Assembly (NCBI GenBank): GCA_002452405.1
Contig: DKFP01000005.1
Span: 1-64,000 of the forward strand
Length of the DNA stretch: 64,000 bases
Source of the DNA: Deferribacteraceae bacterium UBA6793
GTDB taxonomy: Bacteria > Chrysiogenota > Deferribacteres > Deferribacterales > Geovibrionaceae
Direction of reading: 5' to 3'
In this document: positions 41,684 through 49,508 of the stretch, piece by piece
Layout of the letters: each line of letters starts with the position of its first letter
How positions within the stretch are numbered: position 1 is the stretch's first letter
Program-made: the position numbers and the translations under genes
Notes under the pieces: generated by a model
What the model saw: only the letters and a program-made list of their open reading frames with translations
What the model was told of the DNA's origin: nothing
The model's database searches: none

Positions 41684-43144
41684 ATGATTACCGAAAACGG
41701 TTTTATTGAACTTGCATACTCACTTGTGAGGATCCGCGATCTTGACGAATTGCTCGACACCATGCTCGGAAGAATAAGAGATATGCTCTCTGCGGATGCG
41801 GGAAGCATATTTATTTATGATGAGGATCATGACGAGTTGATTTTCAGTTATACCCAGAACGATTCCATTGACCTTCCTTTTAAAAAATTCCGCATGAAGG
41901 CGAACGAACAGAGCATCGCTGGCTTCTGCGCTGTCCGCAACAGTCTGATAAAGCTGGATGATGTCTACAATCTTGATACAAAATTCCCGTTTAAATTTAA
42001 TCAGAGTTTCGACGAGATGTCCGGCTATCGCACAAAATCTATGCTGGTTTTCCCCATTAACGACATAAACGGCAGGTTGATAGGTATTTTACAGCTTATC
42101 AATAAAAAAATTAAGGACGTTCCTGTAAATAACGAAACTGTAGAGGAGGCTGTCGCAGCCTTTAACGCGCAGGACGAAACCACTGCACACTCGCTGAGCG
42201 GTATAGTGGGAATGGCACTTGAGAACGCACTTCTTTACGACAGTATCGAGGCGATGTGGGAGGGCTTCATTCAGGCGTGTATGACAGCGATAGACTCCCG
42301 CGACCCTGTTACAGGCGGTCACAGCGAACGCGTCACCACACTTACCCTTGCGATTGCGGAGGCAATGAGTGATGATACGGAAATTTTTCCCAATTTCGTT
42401 CTTACTGCGGAGCAGCTCCGCTCATTGAAATATTCATGTATGCTTCATGATTTCGGAAAACTGGTTATCAGCGAGAATATCCTGCAAAAAGCGGATAAAC
42501 TGTATCCCGGAATGATGGATGTCATACGTTACCGCTTCGGCATGGCAAAGGCTGTGGCAAAGGCAGAGGGAAAGCCGCAGGAAGTTATTAACGAGCTGGA
42601 CACCCTGCTTGAAAAGGTATATATGGCGAATATTCCCACCGTTCTGGATGAGGATACGGCAGCCGGAATAGACAAATGCCTCAATTATATATTCGAAGAC
42701 ATCGACGGTAATAAGCACCAGTTGCTCACCGAAAAAGAATATAATTATCTCAGCATAAAACGCGGTTCTCTGACAGCAAGCGAAAGGGATATAATCGAAA
42801 GCCACGTCAAACATACATACGAATTTCTCAGCAAGATCCCATGGACCAAGGAACTTAAACAGGTGCCGACAGTTGCCGCCATGCACCATGAAAAGCTGAA
42901 CGGTAACGGATATCCGTTCGCTCTGCGCGGAGATGAGATTTCCGCTCAGGGGCGTATAATGGCTATAGCCGATATTTACGATGCACTTACGGCACAGGAC
43001 AGACCATATAAAAAAGCGATGCCCGTTGAAAAAGCGTGTGCTATACTCATGGAGGAAGCAGAACGTAACGTTCTGGATATTGACATTGTCAAATTCTTCA
43101 TTAAAAATGAGATATACAGATGCCTTGACAGGAGGGTGAATTGA
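41684..43144 (+). CDS. GAF-HD-GYP protein, probable cyclic-di-GMP phosphodiesterase
   Basis: 486 residues. Residues about 8-175 are a GAF sensor (ADAGSIFIYDEDHDELIFSY; MLVFPINDINGRLIGILQL). The HD-GYP domain follows: CMLHDFGKLVI, HHEKLNGNGYPFAL and DIYDALTAQDRPYKKAM, all metal and substrate residues present. Between HD and HHE there are about 140 residues instead of the usual 55 or so, an insertion of about 85 residues (from QKADKLYP to SIKRGSL). The family hydrolyses cyclic-di-GMP to GMP. It overlaps the CheY-like gene downstream as TTGA, suggesting that both act in one signalling route. Confidence 0.93.
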   Translation: MITENGFIELAYSLVRIRDLDELLDTMLGRIRDMLSADAGSIFIYDEDHDELIFSYTQNDSIDLPFKKFRMKANEQSIAGFCAVRNSLIKLDDVYNLDTKFPFKFNQSFDEMSGYRTKSMLVFPINDINGRLIGILQLINKKIKDVPVNNETVEEAVAAFNAQDETTAHSLSGIVGMALENALLYDSIEAMWEGFIQACMTAIDSRDPVTGGHSERVTTLTLAIAEAMSDDTEIFPNFVLTAEQLRSLKYSCMLHDFGKLVISENILQKADKLYPGMMDVIRYRFGMAKAVAKAEGKPQEVINELDTLLEKVYMANIPTVLDEDTAAGIDKCLNYIFEDIDGNKHQLLTEKEYNYLSIKRGSLTASERDIIESHVKHTYEFLSKIPWTKELKQVPTVAAMHHEKLNGNGYPFALRGDEISAQGRIMAIADIYDALTAQDRPYKKAMPVEKACAILMEEAERNVLDIDIVKFFIKNEIYRCLDRRVN

Positions 43145-43494
43145 AAACTTTATTAGTTGTGGATGACGACGAAAATATCAGGCTTATTTTGCGCGAAGAG
43201 TTCTGCTTTGAAGGCTATAACGTTGTTACTGCCGTTGACGGCGAGGAAGGGCTTGTGGCTTTCAACGAACAGGAGATTGATATTGTCATCCTTGACTTGG
43301 ATATGCCGAAATTAACCGGGGAAGAGGTTGCCATGAAACTGAAAAATCAGGCGCCTGAGGTCCCCGTTATCATCTATACAGGAAATCCCGAAAGGCTTGA
43401 ACAGCACATAGGGCTTAAATATAACGCCGTGGTTCTTAAATCAAGTGGCATTGAAGAGCTGGTTGCAAAGGTTACAGCACTGGCAAATGTTTGA
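43141..43494 (+). CDS. Single-domain (CheY-like) response regulator
   Basis: 117 residues, receiver domain only: acidic pair DDDE near residue 9, phosphorylation Asp in VILDLDMPKLTG near 53, Thr in VIIYTGNPE, and Lys in VVLKSSGIEEL. The start is TTG at 43141, supported by AGGAGG at 43130-43135 with five bases of spacing and by overlap with the upstream stop. A partner kinase is not in this operon. It probably signals through or modulates the neighbouring HD-GYP protein. The birA start lies 8 bases inside its end. Confidence 0.93.
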   Translation: MKTLLVVDDDENIRLILREEFCFEGYNVVTAVDGEEGLVAFNEQEIDIVILDLDMPKLTGEEVAMKLKNQAPEVPVIIYTGNPERLEQHIGLKYNAVVLKSSGIEELVAKVTALANV

Positions 43495-44242
43495 TATTGC
43501 CCTATACGAAGGTTTCCGCGGGAAATCCGGCGGGATAATCGCGCTTGATTGTGTCGATTCAACAAACGCTTATGCGGTGTCTGGCAGTCTTCCTGCGTTT
43601 ACTGTCGTGACAGCCGAAGAACAGACCGCAGGACGCGGGCGCAGCGGGCGTAAATGGCACGGCGCAAAAGGTCTTAATCTTTATTTTTCAATAGTTCTCA
43701 GCGGTATTGAACCGCAAAAACTCCTACCAATGAATATATTTGCCGGCTACGTCCTTGCTGACACACTTAAAGATATCGCTGACGTCAGGATAAAATGGCC
43801 TAACGACATGATTGCCGACGGCAGAAAACTTGCCGGGATACTTATGGAAACGTCCTTTTCCGGCGGAAATCTGGAAAAAGCAGTGCTGGGAATAGGGCTT
43901 AACGTCAACGTTGATGAGTTGCCGGAAGAGATCGCGCAGATGGCAACATCCCTTAAAATCTTAAAAGGGAGAAATTTTGTCAGGGAAGAACTGTTAGCCT
44001 TGTTTATGAACAATCTTGAGGCAAAGTACGACGATTTTATAACAGGACGGATAAATTTAGTAAAACTTTGGTCTGATTACTCCGCTTTTCTTGACAAAAA
44101 GATTTCTATACATAAAGATGGTGTTAAAACTCAGTATACCGAAAGGGGTATTGACCAGTTCGGCTGTCTCAGAGCTGAAAATTCCCTCGGCAGGCTGGAA
44201 ACTATCGTAACCGGAGACATCGGATATGATTTTTGCCGTTGA
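43487..44242 (+). CDS. birA: Biotin-protein ligase (BirA), short form
   Basis: 251 residues. The catalytic domain begins at once: LDCVDSTNAYA, GRGRSGRKWHG (biotin/AMP loop), IKWPNDMIADGRKLAGILME, and a C-terminal SH3-like part. The N-terminal helix-turn-helix of the E. coli repressor is absent, so it attaches biotin to carboxylases but cannot repress the biotin operon. I start at ATG 43487, the first residues of the domain. It overlaps the upstream and downstream genes (8 and 17 bases), and the pairing with coaX is common. Confidence 0.95.
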   Translation: MFDIALYEGFRGKSGGIIALDCVDSTNAYAVSGSLPAFTVVTAEEQTAGRGRSGRKWHGAKGLNLYFSIVLSGIEPQKLLPMNIFAGYVLADTLKDIADVRIKWPNDMIADGRKLAGILMETSFSGGNLEKAVLGIGLNVNVDELPEEIAQMATSLKILKGRNFVREELLALFMNNLEAKYDDFITGRINLVKLWSDYSAFLDKKISIHKDGVKTQYTERGIDQFGCLRAENSLGRLETIVTGDIGYDFCR

Positions 44243-45002
44243 TATTGGCAACACAAACATAGTGATAGGTATTTTTGAAAAGGGCAGCAATAATATAGTC
44301 TGCAATTTTCGCGTTCAGTCGAGCACCAGCAGAACTACGGACGAGTACGCTGCAATAATAATGAGACTGATGGAGAGCGAGGGGGTTAAACCTGAGGATA
44401 TCTCCGGAGTTATAGTTGCAAGCGTAGTCCCCAGACTTATCTTCACATTCACAAAATTAGCACGTAAATATCTTGATAAAGAGGCGCTGGTGATAGCTCC
44501 CGGCGTTAAAACAGGTATCTCCATAAAAATGGAAAACCCGAAAGAGGTGGGCGCGGACAGGATTGTCAACGCTGTTGCCGCAAAGGTGAAATACGGCTAT
44601 CCGGCGATAGTCGTTGATTTCGGCACAGCAACCACGTTCGATGTTATCAGCCGTCAGGGTGATTACATCGGCGGAGTTATCTGCCCCGGAATAAAGCTGT
44701 CGTCCCAGATTCTCCACTCAAACACGGCAAAACTGCCGGAGGTTGAGATTGAGCGGGTTGACACAATCATCGGGAAAAATACTATTCATTCAATACAGTC
44801 CGGCATCTACTACGGTTATCTGGAGATGGTGGACGGCATTATCCGCAGGATACTTGCCGAGGAGTTCGAAGGCGAGGTGATCCCTGTCATCTCCACCGGA
44901 GGACTAGGCAGTGTCTTTGCCGATGAAAGCAGGTATATCAAGCGCTATGAACCTAACCTGACCCTGGAGGGTCTGAAGATTATCTACGAAAAAAATATTT
45001 AA
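44226..45002 (+). CDS. coaX: Type III pantothenate kinase
   Basis: 258 residues of the ASKHA fold. Phosphate-1 motif FAVDIGNTNIVIGIF at the N-terminus, GADRIVNAVAA, the phosphate-2 segment VVDFGTATTFDVI, and the adenosine region STGGLGSVF. The first step of CoA biosynthesis; type III enzymes do not respond to CoA feedback. The start overlaps birA by 17 bases. Confidence 0.97.
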   Translation: MIFAVDIGNTNIVIGIFEKGSNNIVCNFRVQSSTSRTTDEYAAIIMRLMESEGVKPEDISGVIVASVVPRLIFTFTKLARKYLDKEALVIAPGVKTGISIKMENPKEVGADRIVNAVAAKVKYGYPAIVVDFGTATTFDVISRQGDYIGGVICPGIKLSSQILHSNTAKLPEVEIERVDTIIGKNTIHSIQSGIYYGYLEMVDGIIRRILAEEFEGEVIPVISTGGLGSVFADESRYIKRYEPNLTLEGLKIIYEKNI

Positions 45003-45020
45003 CGGCTTAATTTTGAGCCG

Positions 45021-45983
45021 ATGGCGGGGAAAATGAGCAAACTCGGATCATTGCTGAAAGAGACCAGAGAAGCACAGGGATTAAGCTACGAAAAAGTCAC
45101 TCAGGACACCAGAATGAGTGAAGATATAATAAAACAGCTCGAAGAAGGCGGTTTTGCCGACCTTCCTTCATATAACCATGCAAAGAACTTTGTGAGGAAC
45201 TACGCGGAGTACCTCGGAATGGACACAGACGAGGTCTTCAACCTGTTGCAGGATGAATGTACGCGTGAAAATTTCACCAAGGATCCCCAGATTGTTTTCA
45301 GCCACGAATTCCCGCCCAAAGAGGAACCGCAGGAGACCTCTGCAATGATGAAATACGTTCTTCCTGTTGTGGTTATTGCGCTGGTCATCTTTGCAGGAAC
45401 GAAACTTTTCCTCTCTGTCAAAGGTGACAAGAAAGCTCCGGAACCTGTTTCAGTTGAACAGCAGGCACCTCAGGAGCAGCCTCAGCCTCAGGCTCCCGCA
45501 CAGGAGGATACAACATTTAACACAGTTGACCCGAAAACCGTTGAAAAGACAATAGAAGAGGTCAACGCTGCCGAAGAAAAAGCTCAGGCGGATGCGAACA
45601 CTGAGGTTAAACCGGAAGATGCTGCAAAAACAGCTGAAACCGGAACAGTCGAAACTCCTGACAAAGATAAGAAAGATGAAAAGACAAAAGAGAATAAAGC
45701 GGTCAAAACAGGCAATTCTGCTGTTCTTAACTTTGCCGATGTGTGCTGGGTTCACGTTAAATCCGACACAGGTGAGGAGCTTGATTTCATAGCTAGCAGA
45801 GGCAGCCAGAAAGAGATTGCCTTCAAAAAATATTTCGTTCTCGATGTTGGCAACGCAGCAGTTGCATCTGTGAATTTCAACGGCAGAACAATTTCAGGTC
45901 TCGGCGGGTATAAACAACCGGCAAAAGGTCTGAAATTTGAGCCGAATGAATCCGGTGTGCTCAAATATACCATTGTAAAATAA
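45021..45983 (+). CDS. RodZ-like helix-turn-helix membrane protein
   Basis: 320 residues. An N-terminal Xre-type HTH (LGSLLKETREAQGLSYEKV, with DLPSYNHAKNFVRNYAEYLG) faces the cytoplasm; one transmembrane helix lies near 111-133 (YVLPVVVIALVIFAGTKLFL). A low-complexity Pro/Gln/Glu/Lys linker of about 100 residues follows, then a periplasmic DUF4115-type domain (CWVHVKSDTGEELDF ... GNAAVASVNFNGRTI). RodZ ties MreB filaments to the wall machinery; mreBCD is present 15 kb away. ATG 45033 is an alternative start with GGCGGGG upstream; a hairpin CGGCT/AGCCG lies directly before ATG 45021. Confidence 0.85.
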   Translation: MAGKMSKLGSLLKETREAQGLSYEKVTQDTRMSEDIIKQLEEGGFADLPSYNHAKNFVRNYAEYLGMDTDEVFNLLQDECTRENFTKDPQIVFSHEFPPKEEPQETSAMMKYVLPVVVIALVIFAGTKLFLSVKGDKKAPEPVSVEQQAPQEQPQPQAPAQEDTTFNTVDPKTVEKTIEEVNAAEEKAQADANTEVKPEDAAKTAETGTVETPDKDKKDEKTKENKAVKTGNSAVLNFADVCWVHVKSDTGEELDFIASRGSQKEIAFKKYFVLDVGNAAVASVNFNGRTISGLGGYKQPAKGLKFEPNESGVLKYTIVK

Positions 45984-45986
45984 GTC

Positions 45987-46014
45987 TTGAAATAATCCGA
46001 CATCAGCTTATTCT
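45987..46014 (+). promoter_or_regulatory. Promoter of the Asd-like/isc operon
   Basis: TTGAAA (45987-45992), 16-base spacer, TATTCT (46009-46014), 24 bases before the start codon with AGAAAGG in between. Confidence 0.55.
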
Positions 46015-46037
46015 ATTAAGACAAGAAAGGTGTTTTT

Positions 46038-46847
46038 ATGCGTCAATTTTCCATATCTGTTTATGCTAATGAAAATCTCATTCTCTCCGAAGTGCTTGGA
46101 AAACTGGAGGATGAATTTCCGTTAACAAGTATTTCAGTTTACGGCAACAGCCTGGCAAACACCACCATTACCACTGTGACAAATGAATATGACGTTCTTC
46201 CCGCCGGAATGATAAAAGGCGACGACATACTCCTTGTTCTTTCAGACCCGAAAGAAGACATTGAAATATTGAAACAGTTCGAAGGCGATATGGTGGATTT
46301 TACAGGTGCTATGACAGGAGAGGACGTTTACCGTATCGAGGAACCGATAGCGTTTCTTATAAACGCCGTTCAGGTTAAGCCGGAAGATATGGAGGCGGTG
46401 GCGCTTCTGCCGGCGGCCGTGTTCGGAAAAAGCGGTGTGGACGATATGATAAGCCAGACCAGAGAACTTTTTACGTTCAGCAATTCCGAAACTAAAGTTT
46501 TTGAAGAGAGACTCCCTTTTAACCTGTTTTTTTCGGATGCGTACACAGGTCTTCTTTCCGGTTTCAGACAGAAGATAACGGCTGAAACAGGCGTGGATGT
46601 GGACATTAGAATGGGAGCAATTTCAACCGGATTTGTTCTTGACTTATATTTTAAAAAAGATGTAAATAAGGACTTCGGATATATTACTGAATCAGTAGGA
46701 TTTGTCCCGACAATGGCAGATGTGTGCGCCAGAAAGCGCCCTGTCACGGTTTTCAGGTCAAAGAACAGAGTCAGCATAGCCGGAGACTATATAAACATAA
46801 TCGGTTTACAGATAACCGACGCATTCAAAGACATCATTGGAGAATAA
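46038..46847 (+). CDS. Degenerate aspartate-semialdehyde-dehydrogenase-like (Asd/USG-1-like) protein
   Basis: 269 residues, shorter than Asd (about 340). The order of segments follows Asd: ENLILSEVLGKLEDEFPLTS (Asd helix after the glycine loop), GDDILLVLSDPKEDIEI (VDIALFSAGGS region), then LLPAAVFGKSGVDDMISQTR compared with the Asd pattern STYQAVSGAGKEAMDELLEQT, then RLPFNLFFSDAYTG for the AFNVIP region. The NADP glycine loop (GATGAVG) is replaced by YANENLI and the catalytic NPNC segment is absent, so no dehydrogenase activity is expected; USG-1-type homologs have similar losses. It heads the operon with the PLP-less IscS, two bases apart. The assignment is pattern-based and needs a profile search. 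Confidence 0.6.
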   Translation: MRQFSISVYANENLILSEVLGKLEDEFPLTSISVYGNSLANTTITTVTNEYDVLPAGMIKGDDILLVLSDPKEDIEILKQFEGDMVDFTGAMTGEDVYRIEEPIAFLINAVQVKPEDMEAVALLPAAVFGKSGVDDMISQTRELFTFSNSETKVFEERLPFNLFFSDAYTGLLSGFRQKITAETGVDVDIRMGAISTGFVLDLYFKKDVNKDFGYITESVGFVPTMADVCARKRPVTVFRSKNRVSIAGDYINIIGLQITDAFKDIIGE

Positions 46848-46849
46848 AC

Positions 46850-48031
46850 ATGATATATCTCGACAATGTTGCAGGAACCAAACCTGACGCAAGAGTGGTT
46901 GAAAAAATGCTTCCTTTTTACACAGAGCATTACGGAAACCCGTCTGCGCATTTCTACCCCATCGGTCGGGAGGCTTTCGAGGCTATGGAAGCGGCAAGAG
47001 GAGAGGTTGCCTCTTTTATAAATGCGAAAGCGGAGGAGATAGTTTTCACCTCATGCGGAACAGAATCTAATAATCTTGCTGTAAAAGGGTTTCTGAAAAA
47101 CCCGAAAAACAGCGGCAAACATATCATTATCAGCGAGATTGAGCATTTTTCAGTGGATACTACTGTTACAAAGCTCATTAACGACGGATATCAGATAACA
47201 AAGCTGAAGGTTGATGATTCCGGACTTGTTAATCCCGACGACCTTAAAAAAGCAATCAGAAAGGATACTGCGCTGGTTTCCATTCAGCACACGAATCCTG
47301 AGATAGGAACAATCCAGTATACTGACAAACTTGGCGCAGTATGCCGTGAGGCTGGGGTTACATTCCATGTTGATGCTGTTGCAGCCGCAGGTTTTTCCGA
47401 GCTGGACGTTAAAGCGCTTAACTGCGATATGCTCTCCATAGCATCCCAGAACTTCTACGGTCCCAGAGGCGCAGCGGCTCTTTACATCCGCGATGGTGTG
47501 AAGGTCAGCGGGCTTATGGACGGCGGACATCAGGAACGCGGCTACAGAAGCGGTACGGAGAATGTTCCCGCCATAGTTGGTATGGGCGAGGCTGCACGCA
47601 TAGCAAAGGCTGAGATGGGCGTGTGGGTTCCCGAACTTGTGAGACTCCAGAAACAGCTTTGGGACGGACTCGGCGGTATGTTCGATTTCCTGCACTTCAC
47701 AGGAAACAAAGACAGACGCAGACCCGGACACGTCAGCTTCTGGATTGAGTATATCGAAGGCGAATCTCTGCTTATGTGGCTTTCGCTGAAAGGGTTTGCA
47801 TGTGCAAGCGGTTCCGCCTGCTCGTCAAACATACTTGCTGACGACGAGGAAGACCTTGCTGCGTCATACGTTCTGACAGCTGTTGGTGTTCCCAGTGACA
47901 TCTGTGCAGGTTCGCTCGGTATGTCTATGTCTAAATACAACACACAAGACGACATTGATAATGTGCTGAAAGTTATGCCCGAAACGGTGCAGAGACTGTG
48001 CGAAATGTCGCCGATGTATAACAGAAAATAG
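46850..48031 (+). CDS. IscS/NifS-like cysteine desulfurase homolog lacking the PLP lysine
   Basis: 393 residues with the whole class-V aminotransferase fold: DNVAGTKPD, TSCGTESNNLAV, IISEIEHFSV (His104 equivalent), FHVDAVAAAG, YGPRGAAALYI, GGHQERGYRSGTENVPAIVG and the mobile Cys loop ASGSACSS. The segment aligned to E. coli IscS SGHKIYGPKG reads ASQNFYGPRG, so the Schiff-base Lys206 is Asn and His205 is Gln; Gln183 is Ala (VDAVA for VDATQ) and Asn155 is Pro (NPEIG for NNEIG). PLP chemistry is therefore not expected. The frame is intact and iscU and nfu follow. Archaeoglobus IscS is a known case where the lysine is lost; the Cys may deliver or ligate cluster. I start at ATG 46850 (GGAG upstream). 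Confidence 0.85.
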   Translation: MIYLDNVAGTKPDARVVEKMLPFYTEHYGNPSAHFYPIGREAFEAMEAARGEVASFINAKAEEIVFTSCGTESNNLAVKGFLKNPKNSGKHIIISEIEHFSVDTTVTKLINDGYQITKLKVDDSGLVNPDDLKKAIRKDTALVSIQHTNPEIGTIQYTDKLGAVCREAGVTFHVDAVAAAGFSELDVKALNCDMLSIASQNFYGPRGAAALYIRDGVKVSGLMDGGHQERGYRSGTENVPAIVGMGEAARIAKAEMGVWVPELVRLQKQLWDGLGGMFDFLHFTGNKDRRRPGHVSFWIEYIEGESLLMWLSLKGFACASGSACSSNILADDEEDLAASYVLTAVGVPSDICAGSLGMSMSKYNTQDDIDNVLKVMPETVQRLCEMSPMYNRK

Positions 48032-48056
48032 AGCTTTTTAAAACAGGAGGAGAACA

Positions 48057-48491
48057 ATGGCTAAAGGACCTTACAGCGATAAAGTTATGGACCATTTCAT
48101 GAACCCCAGAAACATGGGTGAAATATCAGATGCAAACGGTATCGGCGAAGTGGGAAACCCCGCTTGCGGCGACGTTATGAAAATATTCCTGAAAATCAAT
48201 GATGATCAGGTCTGTGAGGATGTTAAATTTAAAACCTTTGGCTGCGGAGCCGCTATCGCTTCCAGTTCAATGGCAACCGAACTTATGATTGGCAAAAAGG
48301 TTGAAGAGCTTCTTGCCCTGACAAATCAGGCTATCGTAGATGCTCTTGACGGACTGCCCCCGGCTAAGATACACTGTTCCGTGATGGCTGAGGAAGCTAT
48401 CGAGGAAGCTCTCAAAAACTATTTCAAATCCAAAGGACAGGATCCGGCAATAGTTGATGAGATGAAAGCTAAAATTAAAAAAGAGAATTAA
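48057..48491 (+). CDS. iscU: Fe-S scaffold protein IscU
   Basis: 144 residues with the scaffold cysteines GNPACGD (near residue 40), FGCGAAIASSS (near 64) and KIHCSVMAEEA (near 107), plus the chaperone-binding type motif LPPAK. The Asp after the first Cys that makes the cluster labile is present. AGGAGG precedes the ATG. It is directly downstream of the lysine-less IscS homolog and upstream of the nfu gene, so the three probably build clusters together. No iscA, hscA/B, ferredoxin or iscR is in the window. Confidence 0.96.
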   Translation: MAKGPYSDKVMDHFMNPRNMGEISDANGIGEVGNPACGDVMKIFLKINDDQVCEDVKFKTFGCGAAIASSSMATELMIGKKVEELLALTNQAIVDALDGLPPAKIHCSVMAEEAIEEALKNYFKSKGQDPAIVDEMKAKIKKEN

Positions 48492-48506
48492 TACGGAGGA
48501 TACACG

Positions 48507-48734
48507 ATGAGCCTTAGAGAAAAAGTTGAAGAAGTTCTGGATCAGGTTAGACCCACTCTTCAGGCGGACGGCGGAGACATCACTCTCCTTGACGTTTCCG
48601 AAGACGGCATTGTTAAAGTACAGCTCACAGGAGCTTGCGGTTCCTGCCCCTTCAGCACAATGACACTTAAACACGGTGTTGAGGCAAGACTGAAGGATAT
48701 GATTCCCGAAGTTAAAGAGGTTCTTTCCATATAA
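48507..48734 (+). CDS. NifU C-terminal-domain (Nfu) Fe-S carrier
   Basis: 75 residues, only the Nfu domain: LREKVEEVLDQVRPTLQADG, then the CxxC in GACGSCPFSTMTLKHGVEAR. As a dimer it holds one 4Fe-4S cluster through the CxxC pairs and passes it to target proteins. ACGGAGGA lies before the ATG. It ends the isc-type operon at a strong terminator. Confidence 0.96.
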   Translation: MSLREKVEEVLDQVRPTLQADGGDITLLDVSEDGIVKVQLTGACGSCPFSTMTLKHGVEARLKDMIPEVKEVLSI

Positions 48735-48737
48735 CGT

Positions 48738-48768
48738 AAAGGCGACCGCAAGGTCGCCTTTCTTTTTT
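48738..48768 (+). terminator. Intrinsic terminator of the isc-type operon
   Basis: Ten-base stem AAAGGCGACC (48738-48747) with GGTCGCCTTT (48752-48761), loop GCAA, then a T-run to 48768. Confidence 0.95.
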
Positions 48769-48778
48769 ATCGTTTATA

Positions 48779-48969
48779 TGCTGCGCATCACTGCGTCAGC
48801 CTTTCCTCAGAACTGCTCACATACTCATCTGTATGCTCGTAGCCCGTTCGTCAATTTTTCCTTGTCCTGCTTGCATCTAAACAATAAAGTTCAATCTGCT
48901 GCGCATCACTGCGTCAGCCTTTCCTCAGAACTGCTCACATACTTGTATGTATGCTCACAGCCCGTTCGT
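48779..48969. repeat. Two 73-bp direct repeats with variable hairpins (family 2)
   Basis: Copies at 48779-48851 and 48897-48969, 118 bases apart, start TGCTGCGCATCACTGCGTCA and end AGCCCGTTCGT. They are nearly identical except inside a small palindrome, CATAC..GTATG, where loop and arms differ. Together with the terminator and copy H they fill the 347-base gap between the nfu and CBS genes, in which no coding sequence is supported. Confidence 0.88.
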
Positions 48970-48990
48970 TACAAAGACAAATGGAGTATC

Positions 48991-49026
48991 CGTCTCTGCG
49001 AACCCCATAGGGGTGAAGCAGTCTCG
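48991..49026. repeat. Intergenic palindromic repeat, family 1, copy H (partial)
   Basis: GTCTCTGCGAACCCC...GAAGCAGTCTC, half of the family 1 element, between the convergent nfu and CBS genes. Confidence 0.55.
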
Positions 49027-49081
49027 TATTTCTTTATGAGGCTAACCTCTGCAAAATTTTCTGTCTGCTGCCGGATTAATC

Positions 49082-49498
49082 TTAAAGTTTATGCAGAAGC
49101 GCTTTGAGGATGTCTCCCAGAGAAACAAGACCGATGAGTTTTCCCTCTTCATCCACAACAGGGAGTCTGTGGCGGAATTTTTCCAGAATCACAGTGGCTG
49201 CCTCTTCAACAGTAGCGTCGGATCCTATGGTCACGGCAGGCATATGCATAACACGTTTGATAGGCTCGGCAGTAAGTTCTCTCACATCCACGAGAGGGAT
49301 GTACTGAGCCTCATTAAGAATGTCAGGCAGAGCCTTGGCAATATCCGCTTCGCTGAATGTACCCAGCACCTTATTGTTTTTGTCCACAACGGGCAGACCG
49401 GAAAAGTTTTTCTTTCTTATGCGGAGGATTACTTCCTTAATAGTTTCATCCGGACCGGCAGTAACCACATTTGTGGTCATAATATCACGAACTTTCAT
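49082..49498 (-). CDS. Two-CBS-domain protein
   Basis: 138 residues made of one Bateman pair: KVRDIMTTNVVTAGPDETIK with LRIRKKNFSGLPVVDKNNKV, and IKRVMHMPAVTIGSDATVEE with RLPVVDEEGKLIGLVSLGDI. Such stand-alone pairs bind adenine nucleotides and control a partner. ATG 49498 has GGAG five bases away; 49501 is also possible. It starts 10 bases after the ACS-like gene, so that protein is the likely partner. Ligand unknown. Confidence 0.93.
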   Translation of the reverse strand: MKVRDIMTTNVVTAGPDETIKEVILRIRKKNFSGLPVVDKNNKVLGTFSEADIAKALPDILNEAQYIPLVDVRELTAEPIKRVMHMPAVTIGSDATVEEAATVILEKFRHRLPVVDEEGKLIGLVSLGDILKALLHKL

Positions 49499-49508
49499 CA
49501 TCACTCCT

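Noticed and set aside
48778..49107. 110-codon plus-strand frame over the 73-bp repeats
   Set aside because: The translation is repeat sequence (about two similar 35-residue blocks) with no ribosome site; it runs into the CBS gene from the other side.
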